The position numbers and the translations under genes were made by a program. From NCBI RefSeq assembly GCF_041200025.1, contig NZ_CP165628.1, positions 558,001 through 622,000 of the forward strand: DNA of 64,000 nucleotides. The letters run 5' to 3'. How positions within the stretch are numbered: position 1 is the stretch's first letter; every line of letters begins with the position of its first letter. The notes beneath the pieces were generated by a model. That model did no database searches. It worked only from the letters and a program-made list of their open reading frames with translations, and was not told the origin of the DNA. Origin of the DNA: Rouxiella sp. WC2420. GTDB taxonomy: Bacteria; Pseudomonadota; Gammaproteobacteria; Enterobacterales; Enterobacteriaceae. Below are positions 42,600 through 51,859 of the stretch, in pieces.

Positions 42600-42954
42600 C
42601 GCTTAAAAATGCTAATTCAAATGAATAGCTCAAATTGCTAATTAAGATTGGTTAAATAAAGTGCAAATAAATATCGGTCACTTAAGTGATAATTACGTCC
42701 CGCCATGTTGTTTTTTGCGTTAACAATTAGTGCTCAGTAGGTGAATTATTATCATTTCAGAATTAATTAAGACATATTTAGCACAAAAAGTTTAAACTGG
42801 TGTTATTTAAATCAATACCTGTCAATGTTATGTTACATCTTTAATTATATTGTTTTAAATAATCAAATCTAGGTCACAGAATATTACGTGTTGAAGAATA
42901 ATATAGTTCTTACTGAAGTTTAAACTGAACTTTAAGAATTATAAGGAATCTAAA
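42600..42954. other. AT-rich promoter region of the porin gene
   Basis: 355 bases without coding sequence. It must hold the porin promoter. A CRP half-site TCACA lies near 42873-42879 (TAGGTCACAG) but the other half is poor, so catabolite control is only a guess. AAGGA at 42943-42947 serves the GTG start. Confidence 0.45.
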
Positions 42955-44313
42955 GTGGCCAATAAATCTCCTCTCCGTTTTAAAAAGTTGTATCTGGCAT
43001 GTTCTGTTGGACTGCTTTTTAGCTCAGCCCACGTATTGGCCGCCGATGCAGCAGGACCGTTCTCAGAAGACTCCACTTATATGTTGGGAGACTGGGGCGG
43101 CACGCGTAGCTCGTTGAAAGATGAAGGTATCGATTTCCAGCTTAACTACACCTCTGAAACGGGCAGCAATTTCTCCGGTGGTTATGACAAGCACACCACT
43201 GCGCGTTATTCAGACCAGTGGCAGGCCGGCACCACCCTTGACCTTGATAAATTACTTAACTGGAAAGACACGATCTTCCAGTTCACCGTCACCAACCGTA
43301 ACGGTAGAAACATTTCCAACGACGCTGTTGGCGATCCACGTAGCGGCACTCTTTCCTCCTCACAGGAAGTCTGGGGCCGTGGTCAAACCACGCGTTTGAC
43401 ACAGTTCTGGATTAGTCAGGGATATTTCAACGATACTCTGAATATCAAAGCCGGCCGTATGACCGTGGGTGAAGATTTCGACTCACTGAACAGCAACTTC
43501 CAGAACCTGGCATTGGGCAGTGGACAGGCGGGTAACTGGCGTGGCGATCGCTGGTACAACTGGCCTGTATCCCAGTGGGGTGGCCGTATCAAGCTGAACT
43601 TCACACCAGAAGTTTATGCTCAGGTTGGTATCTATAACCAGAACCCTAAAAACTACAACACTGGCAATGGCTTCCGTCTGGATACCACAGGTACCGTCGG
43701 CAACCTGGTTCCGGTTGAATTTGGCTGGAAACCATCACTTGGACCAGAACAGCTTCCAGGTAAATATGCTGTAGGTGCCTACTACAGCTCGACCAAAGGC
43801 AACGTTTACAGCAGCGGCTCGATTCAAAATGGTAGTGAAGTTTACGACCGTGATGCGCACGCTTACGGCGGTTACCTGCTGGTTCAACAACAGCTGACTT
43901 CAGTTGCCGGTGACAAAAATCGCGGCCTGACACTGACCGTTCAAGGCGTGATGAACGACAAGAAAACTTCAAAAACCGATAACTATCAAGAAGTCGCTGT
44001 GACTTATCGCGGTATCTTCGATTCACGTCCTAAAGATGAGCTTGGCTTTGGCGTAGCGCGTATCCATGTGAACAAAGATGTTACCGAGACACAGCGTGAG
44101 CAGAATGCGGCCAACGGCGTTGATAACTACAACAACCCAACTTATTTGCCGATTCAAAGCGGTGCAGAAGTTAACTACGAACTGTACTACGGTATTCAGG
44201 TGGCTAATTGGCTGACTATTCGTCCAAACCTGCAATACGTTTCTTCTCCGGGCGCAGTTAGCCAGGTTAAAGATGCGTTTATCGGCGGTGTGATGGTTAA
44301 CCTGGCTCTGTAA
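42955..44313 (+). CDS. OprB-type carbohydrate-selective outer-membrane porin
   Basis: Outer-membrane beta-barrel for sugar diffusion. The 452-residue precursor from GTG 42955 has a signal peptide ending AHVLAADA (cleavage near residue 30). The mature protein begins with GPFSEDSTYMLGDWGGTRSSLKDEGIDFQLNY, the classic OprB opening. Further blocks are DQWQAGTTLDLDKLLNW, GRMTVGEDF and a C-terminal strand ending VNLAL. AAGGA seven bases upstream supports the GTG. It is a single gene with terminator, between yhbS and yhbQ, where E. coli K-12 has no porin; probably an accessory insertion. The sugar substrate cannot be read from sequence. Confidence 0.88.
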   Translation: MANKSPLRFKKLYLACSVGLLFSSAHVLAADAAGPFSEDSTYMLGDWGGTRSSLKDEGIDFQLNYTSETGSNFSGGYDKHTTARYSDQWQAGTTLDLDKLLNWKDTIFQFTVTNRNGRNISNDAVGDPRSGTLSSSQEVWGRGQTTRLTQFWISQGYFNDTLNIKAGRMTVGEDFDSLNSNFQNLALGSGQAGNWRGDRWYNWPVSQWGGRIKLNFTPEVYAQVGIYNQNPKNYNTGNGFRLDTTGTVGNLVPVEFGWKPSLGPEQLPGKYAVGAYYSSTKGNVYSSGSIQNGSEVYDRDAHAYGGYLLVQQQLTSVAGDKNRGLTLTVQGVMNDKKTSKTDNYQEVAVTYRGIFDSRPKDELGFGVARIHVNKDVTETQREQNAANGVDNYNNPTYLPIQSGAEVNYELYYGIQVANWLTIRPNLQYVSSPGAVSQVKDAFIGGVMVNLAL

Positions 44314-44340
44314 TTAGCAGAACACGGTATTAATAGAATC

Positions 44341-44365
44341 GGGGCGCATTGAGCGCCCCTTTTTT
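44341..44365 (+). terminator. Intrinsic terminator of the porin gene
   Basis: GGGGCGC (44341-44347) and GCGCCCC (44353-44359), loop ATTGA, six T. Confidence 0.95.
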
Positions 44366-44396
44366 ATTCCTTAAATAAGCTGATACTTATAAAAGC

Positions 44397-44699
44397 CTAA
44401 GCCAACCATTCCAAGATATCTTTAGGATAATCTTTAACCAATTTCTCTTTTTGTTTTTTATTGAGCTGTTTGATTTTATATTCGAGTTTTGAAGCCTGAG
44501 AGCGGTCGCCTGCCGGGCAGTGAAAGACCAGCGTTAATTCTCCCTTTCCCCGTAAGGATTTTGCCCCCTTGCCACTTTGATGCTGTTGCTGGCGACGTAA
44601 CACATCGGTGGTGATCCCGGTATACAGCATGCCAGTCGGGGTACGCAGCATATAGAGATGCCAAAGAGTAATAATCGGTTCAGAGGAAGAGCAGGCCAC
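44397..44699 (-). CDS. yhbQ: GIY-YIG nuclease-fold protein YhbQ
   Basis: 100-residue UPF0213 protein with the GIY-YIG fold: [19 protein letters not shown] (Y and YTG residues), then [25 protein letters not shown] and [16 protein letters not shown]. In E. coli YhbQ has DNA-damage-related nuclease activity. The start is GTG 44699, with no strong ribosome binding site; no in-frame ATG lies before the GIY motif, so the start is the weak point. It is divergent from yhbP, as in E. coli. Confidence 0.88.
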   Translation of the reverse strand: MACSSSEPIITLWHLYMLRTPTGMLYTGITTDVLRRQQQHQSGKGAKSLRGKGELTLVFHCPAGDRSQASKLEYKIKQLNKKQKEKLVKDYPKDILEWLA

Positions 44700-44863
44700 A
44701 ATATTTGAATGACTCTAAGAATAAGATGTGTGCCACAGATTACCCCTGATGCAGCGGCTGTGTGAAGCAAAAGCGCACCTTACGCACCTCCTCAGGCAAT
44801 CGCAGACTGTAACTTGTTGGGTATCGCGCTAAAATAAAAAGAATTTTTCTCCAGGAGAAAGGT

Positions 44864-45301
44864 ATGAACGATCCCGATGACATAAAGATTATTAGTCGTT
44901 ATTTGAATAAAAATCATGTGCTTGCTTTATGCGCTCATGCTGAAGGTGATATCTGGAGCGCCAACTGTTTTTATGTGACCGATGTTGAACGTATGTGTCT
45001 GTATTTTATGACCGAACTAAAGACTCGCCACGGCGCATTAATGCAAAAGAATCCTCACATTGTGGGTACGATCGCCACTCAGCCCAAGACTGTCGCCCTG
45101 ATTAAAGGCATTCAGTATCGAGGCAGCGCCACGATTTTAGAAGATCATGAAGACAAGTCGGCCCGCACGCTCTACTGCAAACATTTCCCGGTAGCGATCG
45201 CAATGAAAGCGCCTATCTGGCAGCTGCAACTCGACGAAATCAAAATGACCGACAACACACTCGGCTTCGGTAAAAAACTGCTGTGGCAGCGTGATGCATG
45301 A
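44864..45301 (+). CDS. yhbP: UPF0306 family protein YhbP (FMN-binding split barrel-like)
   Basis: 145 residues similar to E. coli YhbP throughout: YLNKNHVLALCAHAEGDIWSANCFYV, TELKTRHGALMQKNPHIVGTIA, IKGIQYRGSATIL and MKAPIWQLQLDEIKMTDNTLGFGKKLLW. It is related to pyridoxamine-phosphate-oxidase-like split barrels; the function is not established. CCAGGAGAAAGGT gives a good ribosome binding site for ATG 44864. Its stop overlaps the start of a LysR fragment by ATGA. Confidence 0.9.
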   Translation: MNDPDDIKIISRYLNKNHVLALCAHAEGDIWSANCFYVTDVERMCLYFMTELKTRHGALMQKNPHIVGTIATQPKTVALIKGIQYRGSATILEDHEDKSARTLYCKHFPVAIAMKAPIWQLQLDEIKMTDNTLGFGKKLLWQRDA

Positions 45302-45438
45302 GTAAATTGAAGCCGCCAGGTTATTTCATAGCCGTATATGAACACGGGTCAATCTCGGCGGCTTCAGAAGTGTTGTTCATCGCCCAACCTCTGTTAAGCA
45401 AGGCGTTGCATCAGCTTGAGAGGGCGTTAAAGCTTTAA
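45298..45438 (+). pseudogene. Truncated LysR-type regulator, N-terminal helix-turn-helix only
   Basis: A 46-codon frame starting in the yhbP stop (ATGA) reads YFIAVYEHGSISAASEVLF then AQPLLSKALHQLERALKL and stops. This is the LysR-type HTH pattern (F-AV-E-GS-SAA-L-AQP-LS-LE-L). It ends just before the usual LGV-LF-R continuation; after the stop a few codons continue in frame without resemblance to that motif, and no effector domain is found in the next 190 bases. It appears to be the decayed remnant of a regulator lost when the region was rearranged. Confidence 0.75.
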
Positions 45439-45505
45439 GTCGTAGAAGCGCCGGAAATTTAGCGGATTCTATTCAAATTTAAGGGGCCAGAACGAAGTAA
45501 AATTC

Positions 45506-45540
45506 GGCGTTTGTTATGCTAATCTATAATCAAAAACGCC
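45506..45540. repeat. Inverted repeat between the LysR fragment and phnN
   Basis: GGCGTTT (45506-45512) and AAACGCC (45534-45540) with a 21-nt loop; after one mismatch the stem extends by AATT on both sides. It lies 90 bases past the phnN stop and may be the operon's 3' hairpin, or a scar; no T-run follows on the minus strand. Confidence 0.5.
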
Positions 45541-45629
45541 AAATTTTCCCCACTACTTCTTCTCTACAAAAATCTATTCCTGCGACGCCTGCAAGCTTCT
45601 GAATTGCTTCGATTACGCTGTCTTACCCC

Positions 45630-46223
45630 TTAATTCCTTGGCATGGCGAGAGGATAACCGTCCAGTGGTATCGCGCAGGTTGCTCTTTCGCCCAAAAAAC
45701 TCAGCAACTCAGTCAGCGTTTCTTGCAAACAGCCGTCGTTATTAAGGCGATGGCAGTTTGCGGGCAAGCTATGCTGATATTCCGAGGCGCGGCGCAGGCG
45801 TTGCTGGATTTCCGACGGTGATTCACGTCCGCGAGCCTCAAGCCGCTCTGCCAGAACCTCAGTGGAGACATGAAGGCAGACGGCGAGCAGGCTGCTACCG
45901 TAACGCGCCTCGGCTTGAGCAAGATGAGCACGAGATCCGTTAACCACGACAGTAAACCCTTGCTGCATCCAAAGATCTATCTCGATCCCTAGCGCGTAAT
46001 GGGTTTGATGAGCCTGCCAGTCGAGGGCAAACAGCTGGCGAGATTTGCGCAGCTGGAATTCGTCGAGGCTAAGTGCGACATGATTTTCCGCGCCAGCCTG
46101 GGCCGCGCGGGTAATATAACGATGCGCCACCAACAACCCTTGCGGCAGCTTATTGCGCAGTGCATCAAGCAGGCTGTCTTTGCCCGACCCCGACGCGCCC
46201 ATAACGTAAACCAGCTTTGCCAT
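45630..46223 (-). CDS. phnN: Ribose 1,5-bisphosphate phosphokinase PhnN
   Basis: ATP-dependent kinase that converts ribose 1,5-bisphosphate from the C-P lyase pathway to PRPP. The 197-residue guanylate-kinase-like protein has the P-loop GASGSGKD at 9-16 and the segment RYITRAAQAGAENHVALSLDEF. Its ATG shares one base with the phnM stop (TGATG). It is the last gene of the C-P lyase operon; downstream is an inverted repeat. Confidence 0.93.
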   Translation of the reverse strand: MAKLVYVMGASGSGKDSLLDALRNKLPQGLLVAHRYITRAAQAGAENHVALSLDEFQLRKSRQLFALDWQAHQTHYALGIEIDLWMQQGFTVVVNGSRAHLAQAEARYGSSLLAVCLHVSTEVLAERLEARGRESPSEIQQRLRRASEYQHSLPANCHRLNNDGCLQETLTELLSFLGERATCAIPLDGYPLAMPRN

Positions 46224-47359
46224 CAGAATACCTGTATTCCCTGACGCCAGACATTTTGCACATAGTGATGATGCTCGTGCGCGCGTGCCAACACCAGATC
46301 TGCACGCTTGCCCTCCGCAATCTCACCGCGATCCTCAAGTCCCAATGCGCTTGCCGGATTACGCGTGACCAGCGCCACTGCCTGCGACAGGCTAAAGGCG
46401 TTGCTTTCATCGTTGGCAATGCGGAATACGGCATCCAGCAAGCTGGCGGGATAATAGTCAGAAGAGAGAATATCAAGCAGACCCAATGATGCCAGCTGTT
46501 TTGCTGCGACATTGCCGGAATGCGAGCCGCCGCGCACGATATTTGGTGCGCCCATCAACACTTGCAGGCCTTCTGCGTGCGAGGCCCGTGCCGCTTCTTC
46601 GGTGGTCGGGAATTCGGCAATCACGCTGCCTAACTCTTTCGATTCGGCGACGTGCGCCGAGGTAGCGTCATCGTGGCTGGCTAAGGCAATGCCCAACTGG
46701 CGGCAGTGTGTGGCAATGGCCAGACGATTGGGCTGAGCCCAGCGCAGTGAGTTGGCGATTTGCGCCGCCTGAAACTCTTCCATCTGCTCATCGTTAAGCT
46801 GATATTTGCCCTGATAGTATTCGCGATATTTCTGCGGGGTCGAAAACTGGCGCTGGCCCGGGGAATGGTCCATCAGCGAAACCAGCGAAACGCCCGGCTT
46901 GTGCATCAATTCTTCAAACAGCGGCAGCGTTGACGAGTGCGGCAGCTCGCAGCGCAGATGCAAGCGATGTTCGGCGCGATTAAGACCGGCTTTTTGGCTA
47001 TTAATGACCGCGTCGATCATTTTCATCAGGTTTTCCAGACGATGGCCACCGTCGCGAACGTCACCCACCGCAACGGCGTCCAGCACGGTGGTAATACCGC
47101 TCGCCACCATCAGCGCATCGTGGCTGCTCATGGCCGAATGTGCAGGCCAGTCAACCTTGGGACGCGGGGTGAAAAACTTATCCAGATTATCGGTATGCAG
47201 CTCGACAAAACCGGGCATGAGCCACGAACCTTCAGCGTTCACCGCCTGCGGCAACTGACTGGAGCTATCAGTGAAAGAAGAAATGATCCCCTCTTTTATC
47301 TCGATAGAACCTTTAACTGTTTCATGCGCCAACACTAGATTGACGTTATTGATAATCAT
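46223..47359 (-). CDS. phnM: Alpha-D-ribose 1-methylphosphonate 5-triphosphate diphosphatase PhnM
   Basis: Amidohydrolase-fold enzyme that releases PPi from ribose-1-methylphosphonate 5-triphosphate before C-P bond cleavage. The 378 residues have the metal site FVELHTDN, the [16 protein letters not shown] region, an [12 protein letters not shown] motif typical of PhnM, and [10 protein letters not shown]. The length equals E. coli PhnM. The start overlaps the phnL stop by ATGA (47356-47359). Confidence 0.96.
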   Translation of the reverse strand: MIINNVNLVLAHETVKGSIEIKEGIISSFTDSSSQLPQAVNAEGSWLMPGFVELHTDNLDKFFTPRPKVDWPAHSAMSSHDALMVASGITTVLDAVAVGDVRDGGHRLENLMKMIDAVINSQKAGLNRAEHRLHLRCELPHSSTLPLFEELMHKPGVSLVSLMDHSPGQRQFSTPQKYREYYQGKYQLNDEQMEEFQAAQIANSLRWAQPNRLAIATHCRQLGIALASHDDATSAHVAESKELGSVIAEFPTTEEAARASHAEGLQVLMGAPNIVRGGSHSGNVAAKQLASLGLLDILSSDYYPASLLDAVFRIANDESNAFSLSQAVALVTRNPASALGLEDRGEIAEGKRADLVLARAHEHHHYVQNVWRQGIQVF

Positions 47360-48066
47360 GCCAGATTCTCCGCGTTAGCCAATTCCGGGGTCATCACGTG
47401 CAGCCGGTCGGCCACGCGCTCACGAACGTCTTCATCATGGAAAATACCCACCACCGCCGCGCCGCGTGCTTTAGCTTTTTCAATCAGTGTCACCACCGCC
47501 GCACGATTGGTGGCGTCTAGCGAGGCGGTGGGTTCATCAAGCAGCAACACCGGATAGTCGACAATAAACCCGCGCGCAATGTTTACTCGCTGCTGTTCAC
47601 CGCCGGAAAAGGTTGAAGGCGCGAGCTGCCACAGGCGCTGCGGCACGTTCAAATGTTGTAAAAGTTCACCCGCGCGCTGCTCGGCTTCTGGCTTGCCAAT
47701 ACCCAATTCGACCAGCGGCTGCATGACAAGATTCAGCGCGCTGATACGCGGGATAACGCGCAGAAACTGACTTACCCAGCCGACACTGTGTCGGCGCACG
47801 TCAAGGATTTCGCGAGCCTGGGCGTTGACCATATCGACCCATTGATCCTGATGTTTGACCCAAATGTGGCCGCTGTCCGGCAGATAATTACCGTAAAGTG
47901 ACCGCAAAAGAGTGGATTTCCCGCTGCCGGAATGGCCGTGCAGCACCACGCATTCCCCTGCGTTTACTTCAAGACTGGCGTTATGAAACACCGGCAGTTT
48001 GATCCCCTGCTGGTTGTGTAAAACAAAGGTTTTACTCAGATTTTCGACCCGGAGTCTGGTTGTCAT
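47356..48066 (-). CDS. phnL: C-P lyase complex ABC-type ATPase PhnL
   Basis: ABC-family ATPase subunit associated with the C-P lyase core; not a transporter component. The 236 residues have Walker [10 protein letters not shown] (44-52), signature [15 protein letters not shown], Walker [14 protein letters not shown] and switch H in GIFHDE. It begins [22 protein letters not shown] 24-base gap separates it from phnK, the largest space in this operon. Confidence 0.95.
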   Translation of the reverse strand: MTTRLRVENLSKTFVLHNQQGIKLPVFHNASLEVNAGECVVLHGHSGSGKSTLLRSLYGNYLPDSGHIWVKHQDQWVDMVNAQAREILDVRRHSVGWVSQFLRVIPRISALNLVMQPLVELGIGKPEAEQRAGELLQHLNVPQRLWQLAPSTFSGGEQQRVNIARGFIVDYPVLLLDEPTASLDATNRAAVVTLIEKAKARGAAVVGIFHDEDVRERVADRLHVMTPELANAENLA

Positions 48067-48090
48067 TGGTTTATCACTCTTCTGGGGTTC

Positions 48091-48879
48091 TCAGGACAAA
48101 ACGGAAGAAACGAGCAGCTGGGTATAAGGATGATGCGGATCGTCGAGAACCCGATCGGTCAGCCCACTTTCCACCACTTGACCCTGTTTCATCACCAGCA
48201 AACGGTGCGCCAGCAGTCGCGCTACGCCTAAATCATGGGTCACAATTACCACCGCAAGCTGCATTTCCACCACCAGCGTGCGCAGCAGATCCAGCAGGCG
48301 CGCCTGCACGGATACGTCCAGCCCACCGGTTGGTTCATCCATAAATACCAAACGAGGATGGGTCACTAAATTGCGGGCGATTTGCAGGCGCTGCTGCATA
48401 CCGCCGGAAAAGGTGGTCGGCAGATCGTCGAGGCGTGAAACCGGGATCTCGACATCTTCCAGCCACTGACTGGCTTCCTGACGAATGCGCGAGTAATTAC
48501 GTTCACCGATAGCCATCAGGCGTTCGCCGATATTGCCCCCGGCAGAAACCTGACGACGCAAGCCATCCATCGGATGCTGATGAACTACGCCCCAGTCGGT
48601 GCGCAGCAGGCGACGGCGATCGCTTTCCGGCATCTGGTATAAAGACTGCGAAGGCTGCACGCCGTTGTTGTAAATCACCTGGCCCTGCTGCGGTGCAAGA
48701 CGGGCAGAAATCGATTGCAGCAAAGTGGTTTTACCCGAGCCGGATTCACCGACAATGCCCAGCACTTCGCCAGGATAAAGCTGGAAAGACACGTCGCTAA
48801 AACCTTTGCCCGGTGCATAAAGATGGGTCAGGTTTTCTACGCTGAGCAGCGGCGTGGCTGAAGAGTTGACCGGATTCAT
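48091..48879 (-). CDS. phnK: C-P lyase complex ABC-type ATPase PhnK
   Basis: Second ABC-family ATPase; in E. coli it docks on the PhnJ subunit of the core complex. The 262 residues have Walker A GESGSGKTT, signature FSGGMQQRLQIARN and Walker B LVFMDEPTGGLDV. The sequence ALAPQQGQVIYNNG-like insert and the DWGVVHQHPMDGL segment are PhnK-typical. ATG 48879 overlaps the phnJ stop by four bases. Confidence 0.95.
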   Translation of the reverse strand: MNPVNSSATPLLSVENLTHLYAPGKGFSDVSFQLYPGEVLGIVGESGSGKTTLLQSISARLAPQQGQVIYNNGVQPSQSLYQMPESDRRRLLRTDWGVVHQHPMDGLRRQVSAGGNIGERLMAIGERNYSRIRQEASQWLEDVEIPVSRLDDLPTTFSGGMQQRLQIARNLVTHPRLVFMDEPTGGLDVSVQARLLDLLRTLVVEMQLAVVIVTHDLGVARLLAHRLLVMKQGQVVESGLTDRVLDDPHHPYTQLLVSSVLS

Positions 48880-49751
48880 TGATTATTGACCTCGTGTGAA
48901 GATGCGGTTGCAACCTGCTCGGCGCAGTAGTCGGTATCGGAACAGACAAACATTCTGTTGCCGAGATCGTCGAGCACCACCTCGTCGAGATAGCTGTCGT
49001 GCGATCCGCAGATGGCACACGGCTGATCCCATTTCTGCACCGTGAACGGGTGATCTTCAAAATCCAGGCTTTCGACTTTGGTAAACGGCGGCAGCGCGTA
49101 GATGCGCTTTTCACGACCGGCCCCAAATAGTTGTAACGCAGGCATCATGTGCATCTTCGGGTTGTCGAATTTTGGGATCGGCGAAGGATCCATCACGTAG
49201 CGATCGTTAACCTTTACCGGATAGGCATAGGTGGTGGCGATATGGCCGAAGCGGGCGATGTCTTCGTAAAGCTTCACCTGCATCACACCGTATTCCTCCA
49301 GCGCGTGCATTTTTCGCGTTTCGGTTTCGCGCGGCTCGATAAAGCGCAATGGCTCGGGGATTGGTACCTGGAATATCAGGATCTGATCTTCAGCCAGAGG
49401 CGTTTCGGGAATGCGGTGACGGGTCTGGATCAGCGTGGCGTCACGGGTTTTTTCAGTGGTCTCGGCACCGGCGACATTTTTAAAGAAGCGGCGGATCGAC
49501 ACGGCGTTGGTGGTGTCGTCTGCGCCCTGATCGATAACTTTCAACACGTCCTGCTGGCCGATCACGCTGGCGGTAATCTGGATCCCGCCAGTGCCCCAGC
49601 CGTAAGGCATTGGCATTTCACGTCCGGCAAACGGGACCTGATAACCGGGGATCGCTACCGCTTTCAATATTGCCCGTCGGATCATGCGCTTGGTTTGTTC
49701 ATCCAGATAACCTTGGTTGTAGCCGGTCGCCGTGGCGTTATTATTTTTCAT
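48876..49751 (-). CDS. phnJ: C-P lyase radical SAM subunit PhnJ
   Basis: Radical SAM enzyme that breaks the carbon-phosphorus bond of ribose-1-phosphonate 5-phosphate. The 291 residues include LDEQTKRMIRRAILKAVAIPG and the C-terminal cysteines C245, C248, C270 and C276 (PCAICGSHDSYL, FVCSDTDYC). The cluster ligands follow the unusual CX2CX21C pattern of PhnJ rather than CX3CX2C. The frame opens at 49808, but ATG 49751 (MKNNNATATGYNQGYLDEQ) agrees with the family length and lies inside the phnI end (11-base overlap). Confidence 0.96.
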   Translation of the reverse strand: MKNNNATATGYNQGYLDEQTKRMIRRAILKAVAIPGYQVPFAGREMPMPYGWGTGGIQITASVIGQQDVLKVIDQGADDTTNAVSIRRFFKNVAGAETTEKTRDATLIQTRHRIPETPLAEDQILIFQVPIPEPLRFIEPRETETRKMHALEEYGVMQVKLYEDIARFGHIATTYAYPVKVNDRYVMDPSPIPKFDNPKMHMMPALQLFGAGREKRIYALPPFTKVESLDFEDHPFTVQKWDQPCAICGSHDSYLDEVVLDDLGNRMFVCSDTDYCAEQVATASSHEVNNQ

Positions 49752-50832
49752 TGGCAATATCCTTGTCCGCGGCGGCACGCTGTTCACGCAAGCGCTGCAA
49801 CAGCTCAAGCTCGGCCTGGAAATCGACGTAATGGGGAAGTTTCAAGTGTGAGACGAAACCGGCGGCCTCGACGTTGTCGGCATGCGACAAGACAAATTCT
49901 TCGTCCTGAGCCGGGCTACGCACCTGTTCGTTGTATTCGGGCGCTTGCAGGGCGCGGTCTACCAGTGACATCGACATCGCCTTGCGCTCTGCACGACCAA
50001 ACACTAATCCATAGCCGCGAGTGAAGTGCGGCGGCTTGTCTTGCGGAGTGATAAAACCGTTAACCATTTCGCATTCGGTCAACAGAATCTCGCCAATATC
50101 GATGGCAAAACCCAGCTCTTCCGGCACGATTTCCACCGTCAGCCAACCGGTACGAATTTCACCGGCAAAGGGGTGATTACGGCCATAACCGCGCTGGGTG
50201 GAATAACTCAACGACAGCAGGAAGCCTTCGTCACCGCGCACCAGCTGTTGCAGGCGAGCAGCACGACTGGCGGGGTAAACTGGCGGCGTGCGGGTAATAT
50301 CATCTGGCTCGCTGCCGTCATCTTCTTCGCGCGCTGCGAGCTGTTGATTCGCCAGCATTTCGAAGACATGACTGCAAGATTCGGGCAGCATTTCGTCTGC
50401 TATCGGCGCCTGCGGGTCCAATCCTTCAGCCAGTAGCGCAAAGTCCAGCAGGCGATGGGTATAGTCATAGGTCGGGCCAAGCACCTGTCCGCCGGGCAAA
50501 TCTTTGTAGATGGCAGAGACGCGGCGCTCGAGACGCATATTGGCGGTGTTCAGCGGCTGACTGACAGCGAGGCGCGGCAGGGTAGTTCGATAGGCACGCA
50601 GCAGAAAAATCGCTTCGACCAGATCCCCTGAAGACTGCTTGATAGCCAGCGCGGCCAGTTGTGGATCGTAAATCCCGCCCTCGCTCATCACTCGATCTAC
50701 CGCCAGACCCAGCTGTTGCTCGATCTGATCGGCCTGGATCTCAAAAATCTGCGTATCGCCACGGCGTTGGTGCGCCAGCAGTTCATGGGCGGCCTCGATA
50801 GCCTTTTCGCCCCCTTTAACGGCAACGTACAT
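49741..50832 (-). CDS. phnI: C-P lyase core subunit PhnI
   Basis: Nucleosidase component that, with PhnG, H and L, replaces the base of ATP by methylphosphonate. The 363 residues begin MYVAVKGGEKAIEAAHELL and contain EGGIYDPQLAALAIKQSSGDLVEAIFLLRAYR, LDFALLAEGLDPQ, GYGRNHPFAGEIRTG and FVSHLKLPHYVDFQAEL, all of PhnI. The E. coli protein has 354 residues. The ATG shares a base with the phnH stop. Confidence 0.96.
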   Translation of the reverse strand: MYVAVKGGEKAIEAAHELLAHQRRGDTQIFEIQADQIEQQLGLAVDRVMSEGGIYDPQLAALAIKQSSGDLVEAIFLLRAYRTTLPRLAVSQPLNTANMRLERRVSAIYKDLPGGQVLGPTYDYTHRLLDFALLAEGLDPQAPIADEMLPESCSHVFEMLANQQLAAREEDDGSEPDDITRTPPVYPASRAARLQQLVRGDEGFLLSLSYSTQRGYGRNHPFAGEIRTGWLTVEIVPEELGFAIDIGEILLTECEMVNGFITPQDKPPHFTRGYGLVFGRAERKAMSMSLVDRALQAPEYNEQVRSPAQDEEFVLSHADNVEAAGFVSHLKLPHYVDFQAELELLQRLREQRAAADKDIANEK

Positions 50833-51413
50833 TAGCTGGCCTCCACGCGTGTGGTGCGCGGCAAGGCAAGCAGCTGCTCACCGCAGGTAAACATAAAATC
50901 CAGCCCCAGCGGGAAGCGGTGCGGGCGGTTGACAAGATAGTGAGAGACACATTCGGGCAGCAGCGGAGAAACGATGTGTTCCTGCTCGATACCGGGCCCG
51001 CGCAGGCGCAGAGGCTGACCGCCGTCGAGTGATTCAAGCTGCACAATCACGGTAGTTGCCAGCTCGGGAGACATTTCGTCGCCGCAGGGGAAGGCTAGCA
51101 AAGTGGCGCTGTCGAGCGATCCTTCGACCAGCGCAAAACTGACACTGCGCGGATCGTCGGTTAGCACGGCACCGGTGTGAAAACGCAGGTTCTGGCGCAG
51201 AACCTCGTCGTTAATCTGTGGGCCTATCCACAGCGGCGTATCCTGATCGATAAGGGTTAGCAACACACAGGCACTGGCGGAACCCAGCACGCCAAATCCT
51301 GGCATGGTCGGCAGGGTAACTATTGAGCCTGGTTCGCTTAATGCTTTGAGAATACGACGAAAACTGTATTGCGCATCGGCAACCGGACTTTGAAAACTGG
51401 CAACAAGTGACAT
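50832..51413 (-). CDS. phnH: C-P lyase core subunit PhnH
   Basis: Structural subunit of the PhnGHIJ core with a PLP-transferase-like fold but no PLP lysine. The 193 residues contain YSFRRILKALSEPG, VLLTLIDQDTPLWIG, FHTGAVLTDDPRSVSFALVEG, GTYPELATT-like GDEMSPELATTVIVQ, RLRGPGIEQEHIV and RPHRFPLGLDFMFTC. The length equals E. coli PhnH (194). Two bases separate phnG and phnH. Confidence 0.95.
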   Translation of the reverse strand: MSLVASFQSPVADAQYSFRRILKALSEPGSIVTLPTMPGFGVLGSASACVLLTLIDQDTPLWIGPQINDEVLRQNLRFHTGAVLTDDPRSVSFALVEGSLDSATLLAFPCGDEMSPELATTVIVQLESLDGGQPLRLRGPGIEQEHIVSPLLPECVSHYLVNRPHRFPLGLDFMFTCGEQLLALPRTTRVEAS

Positions 51414-51415
51414 AG

Positions 51416-51859
51416 TTATTCTCCGCGAACCAGAGTGAAGAAATCGACACGGCTAGAGGCAATCTCACGGGCGCGTTGTTCACGACGAGCCTGCTGGCTG
51501 GCGGCCAGAGGCGCAATCACGCGTTTGTGGATTAACTCTTCCATACCGGACACTTGCAGCAGGGCATCGATCACAGCGCAGAGTTCGGCGTGGGCTTTGT
51601 CGCGACCGCGCACATAGCTGTAGCCGTAAACGCCGGACTCAAGTTGCACCACGGCACGGGTGACGGTCATATCACCCATTACGAAGCGTTTTCCGGTGCC
51701 GCCCATCCGCGCCTGGAGCTGGGTCAGACCGGTTTCTGCCGGCCGTAAACATTCAAAAGTCGGACTAAGATTCAACGGCTGCCAGTGTTCAAGCAGCTCT
51801 GATGGCTGGCTATGAGCCAACACCGACATCCAGCGTTGACGAGTTTGTAAGGCGTCCAT
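51416..51859 (-). CDS. phnG: C-P lyase core subunit PhnG
   Basis: Small subunit of the C-P lyase core. The 147 residues include QRWMSVLAHSQPSELLEHW, RPAETGLTQLQARMGGTGKRFVMGDMTVTRAVVQL and GYSYVRGRDKAHAELCAVIDALLQ, the diagnostic PhnG blocks. Its ATG shares one base with the phnF stop (TAATG), so it is translationally coupled. Confidence 0.95.
   Translation of the reverse strand: MDALQTRQRWMSVLAHSQPSELLEHWQPLNLSPTFECLRPAETGLTQLQARMGGTGKRFVMGDMTVTRAVVQLESGVYGYSYVRGRDKAHAELCAVIDALLQVSGMEELIHKRVIAPLAASQQARREQRAREIASSRVDFFTLVRGE

Noticed and set aside
42865-42886. CRP site upstream of the porin gene
   Set aside because: Only one half (TCACA) matches; the other half deviates at most positions.
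49149-50024. 291-codon plus-strand frame across phnJ/phnI
   Set aside because: Antisense to two certain C-P lyase genes, and its low-complexity composition is unlike a protein.
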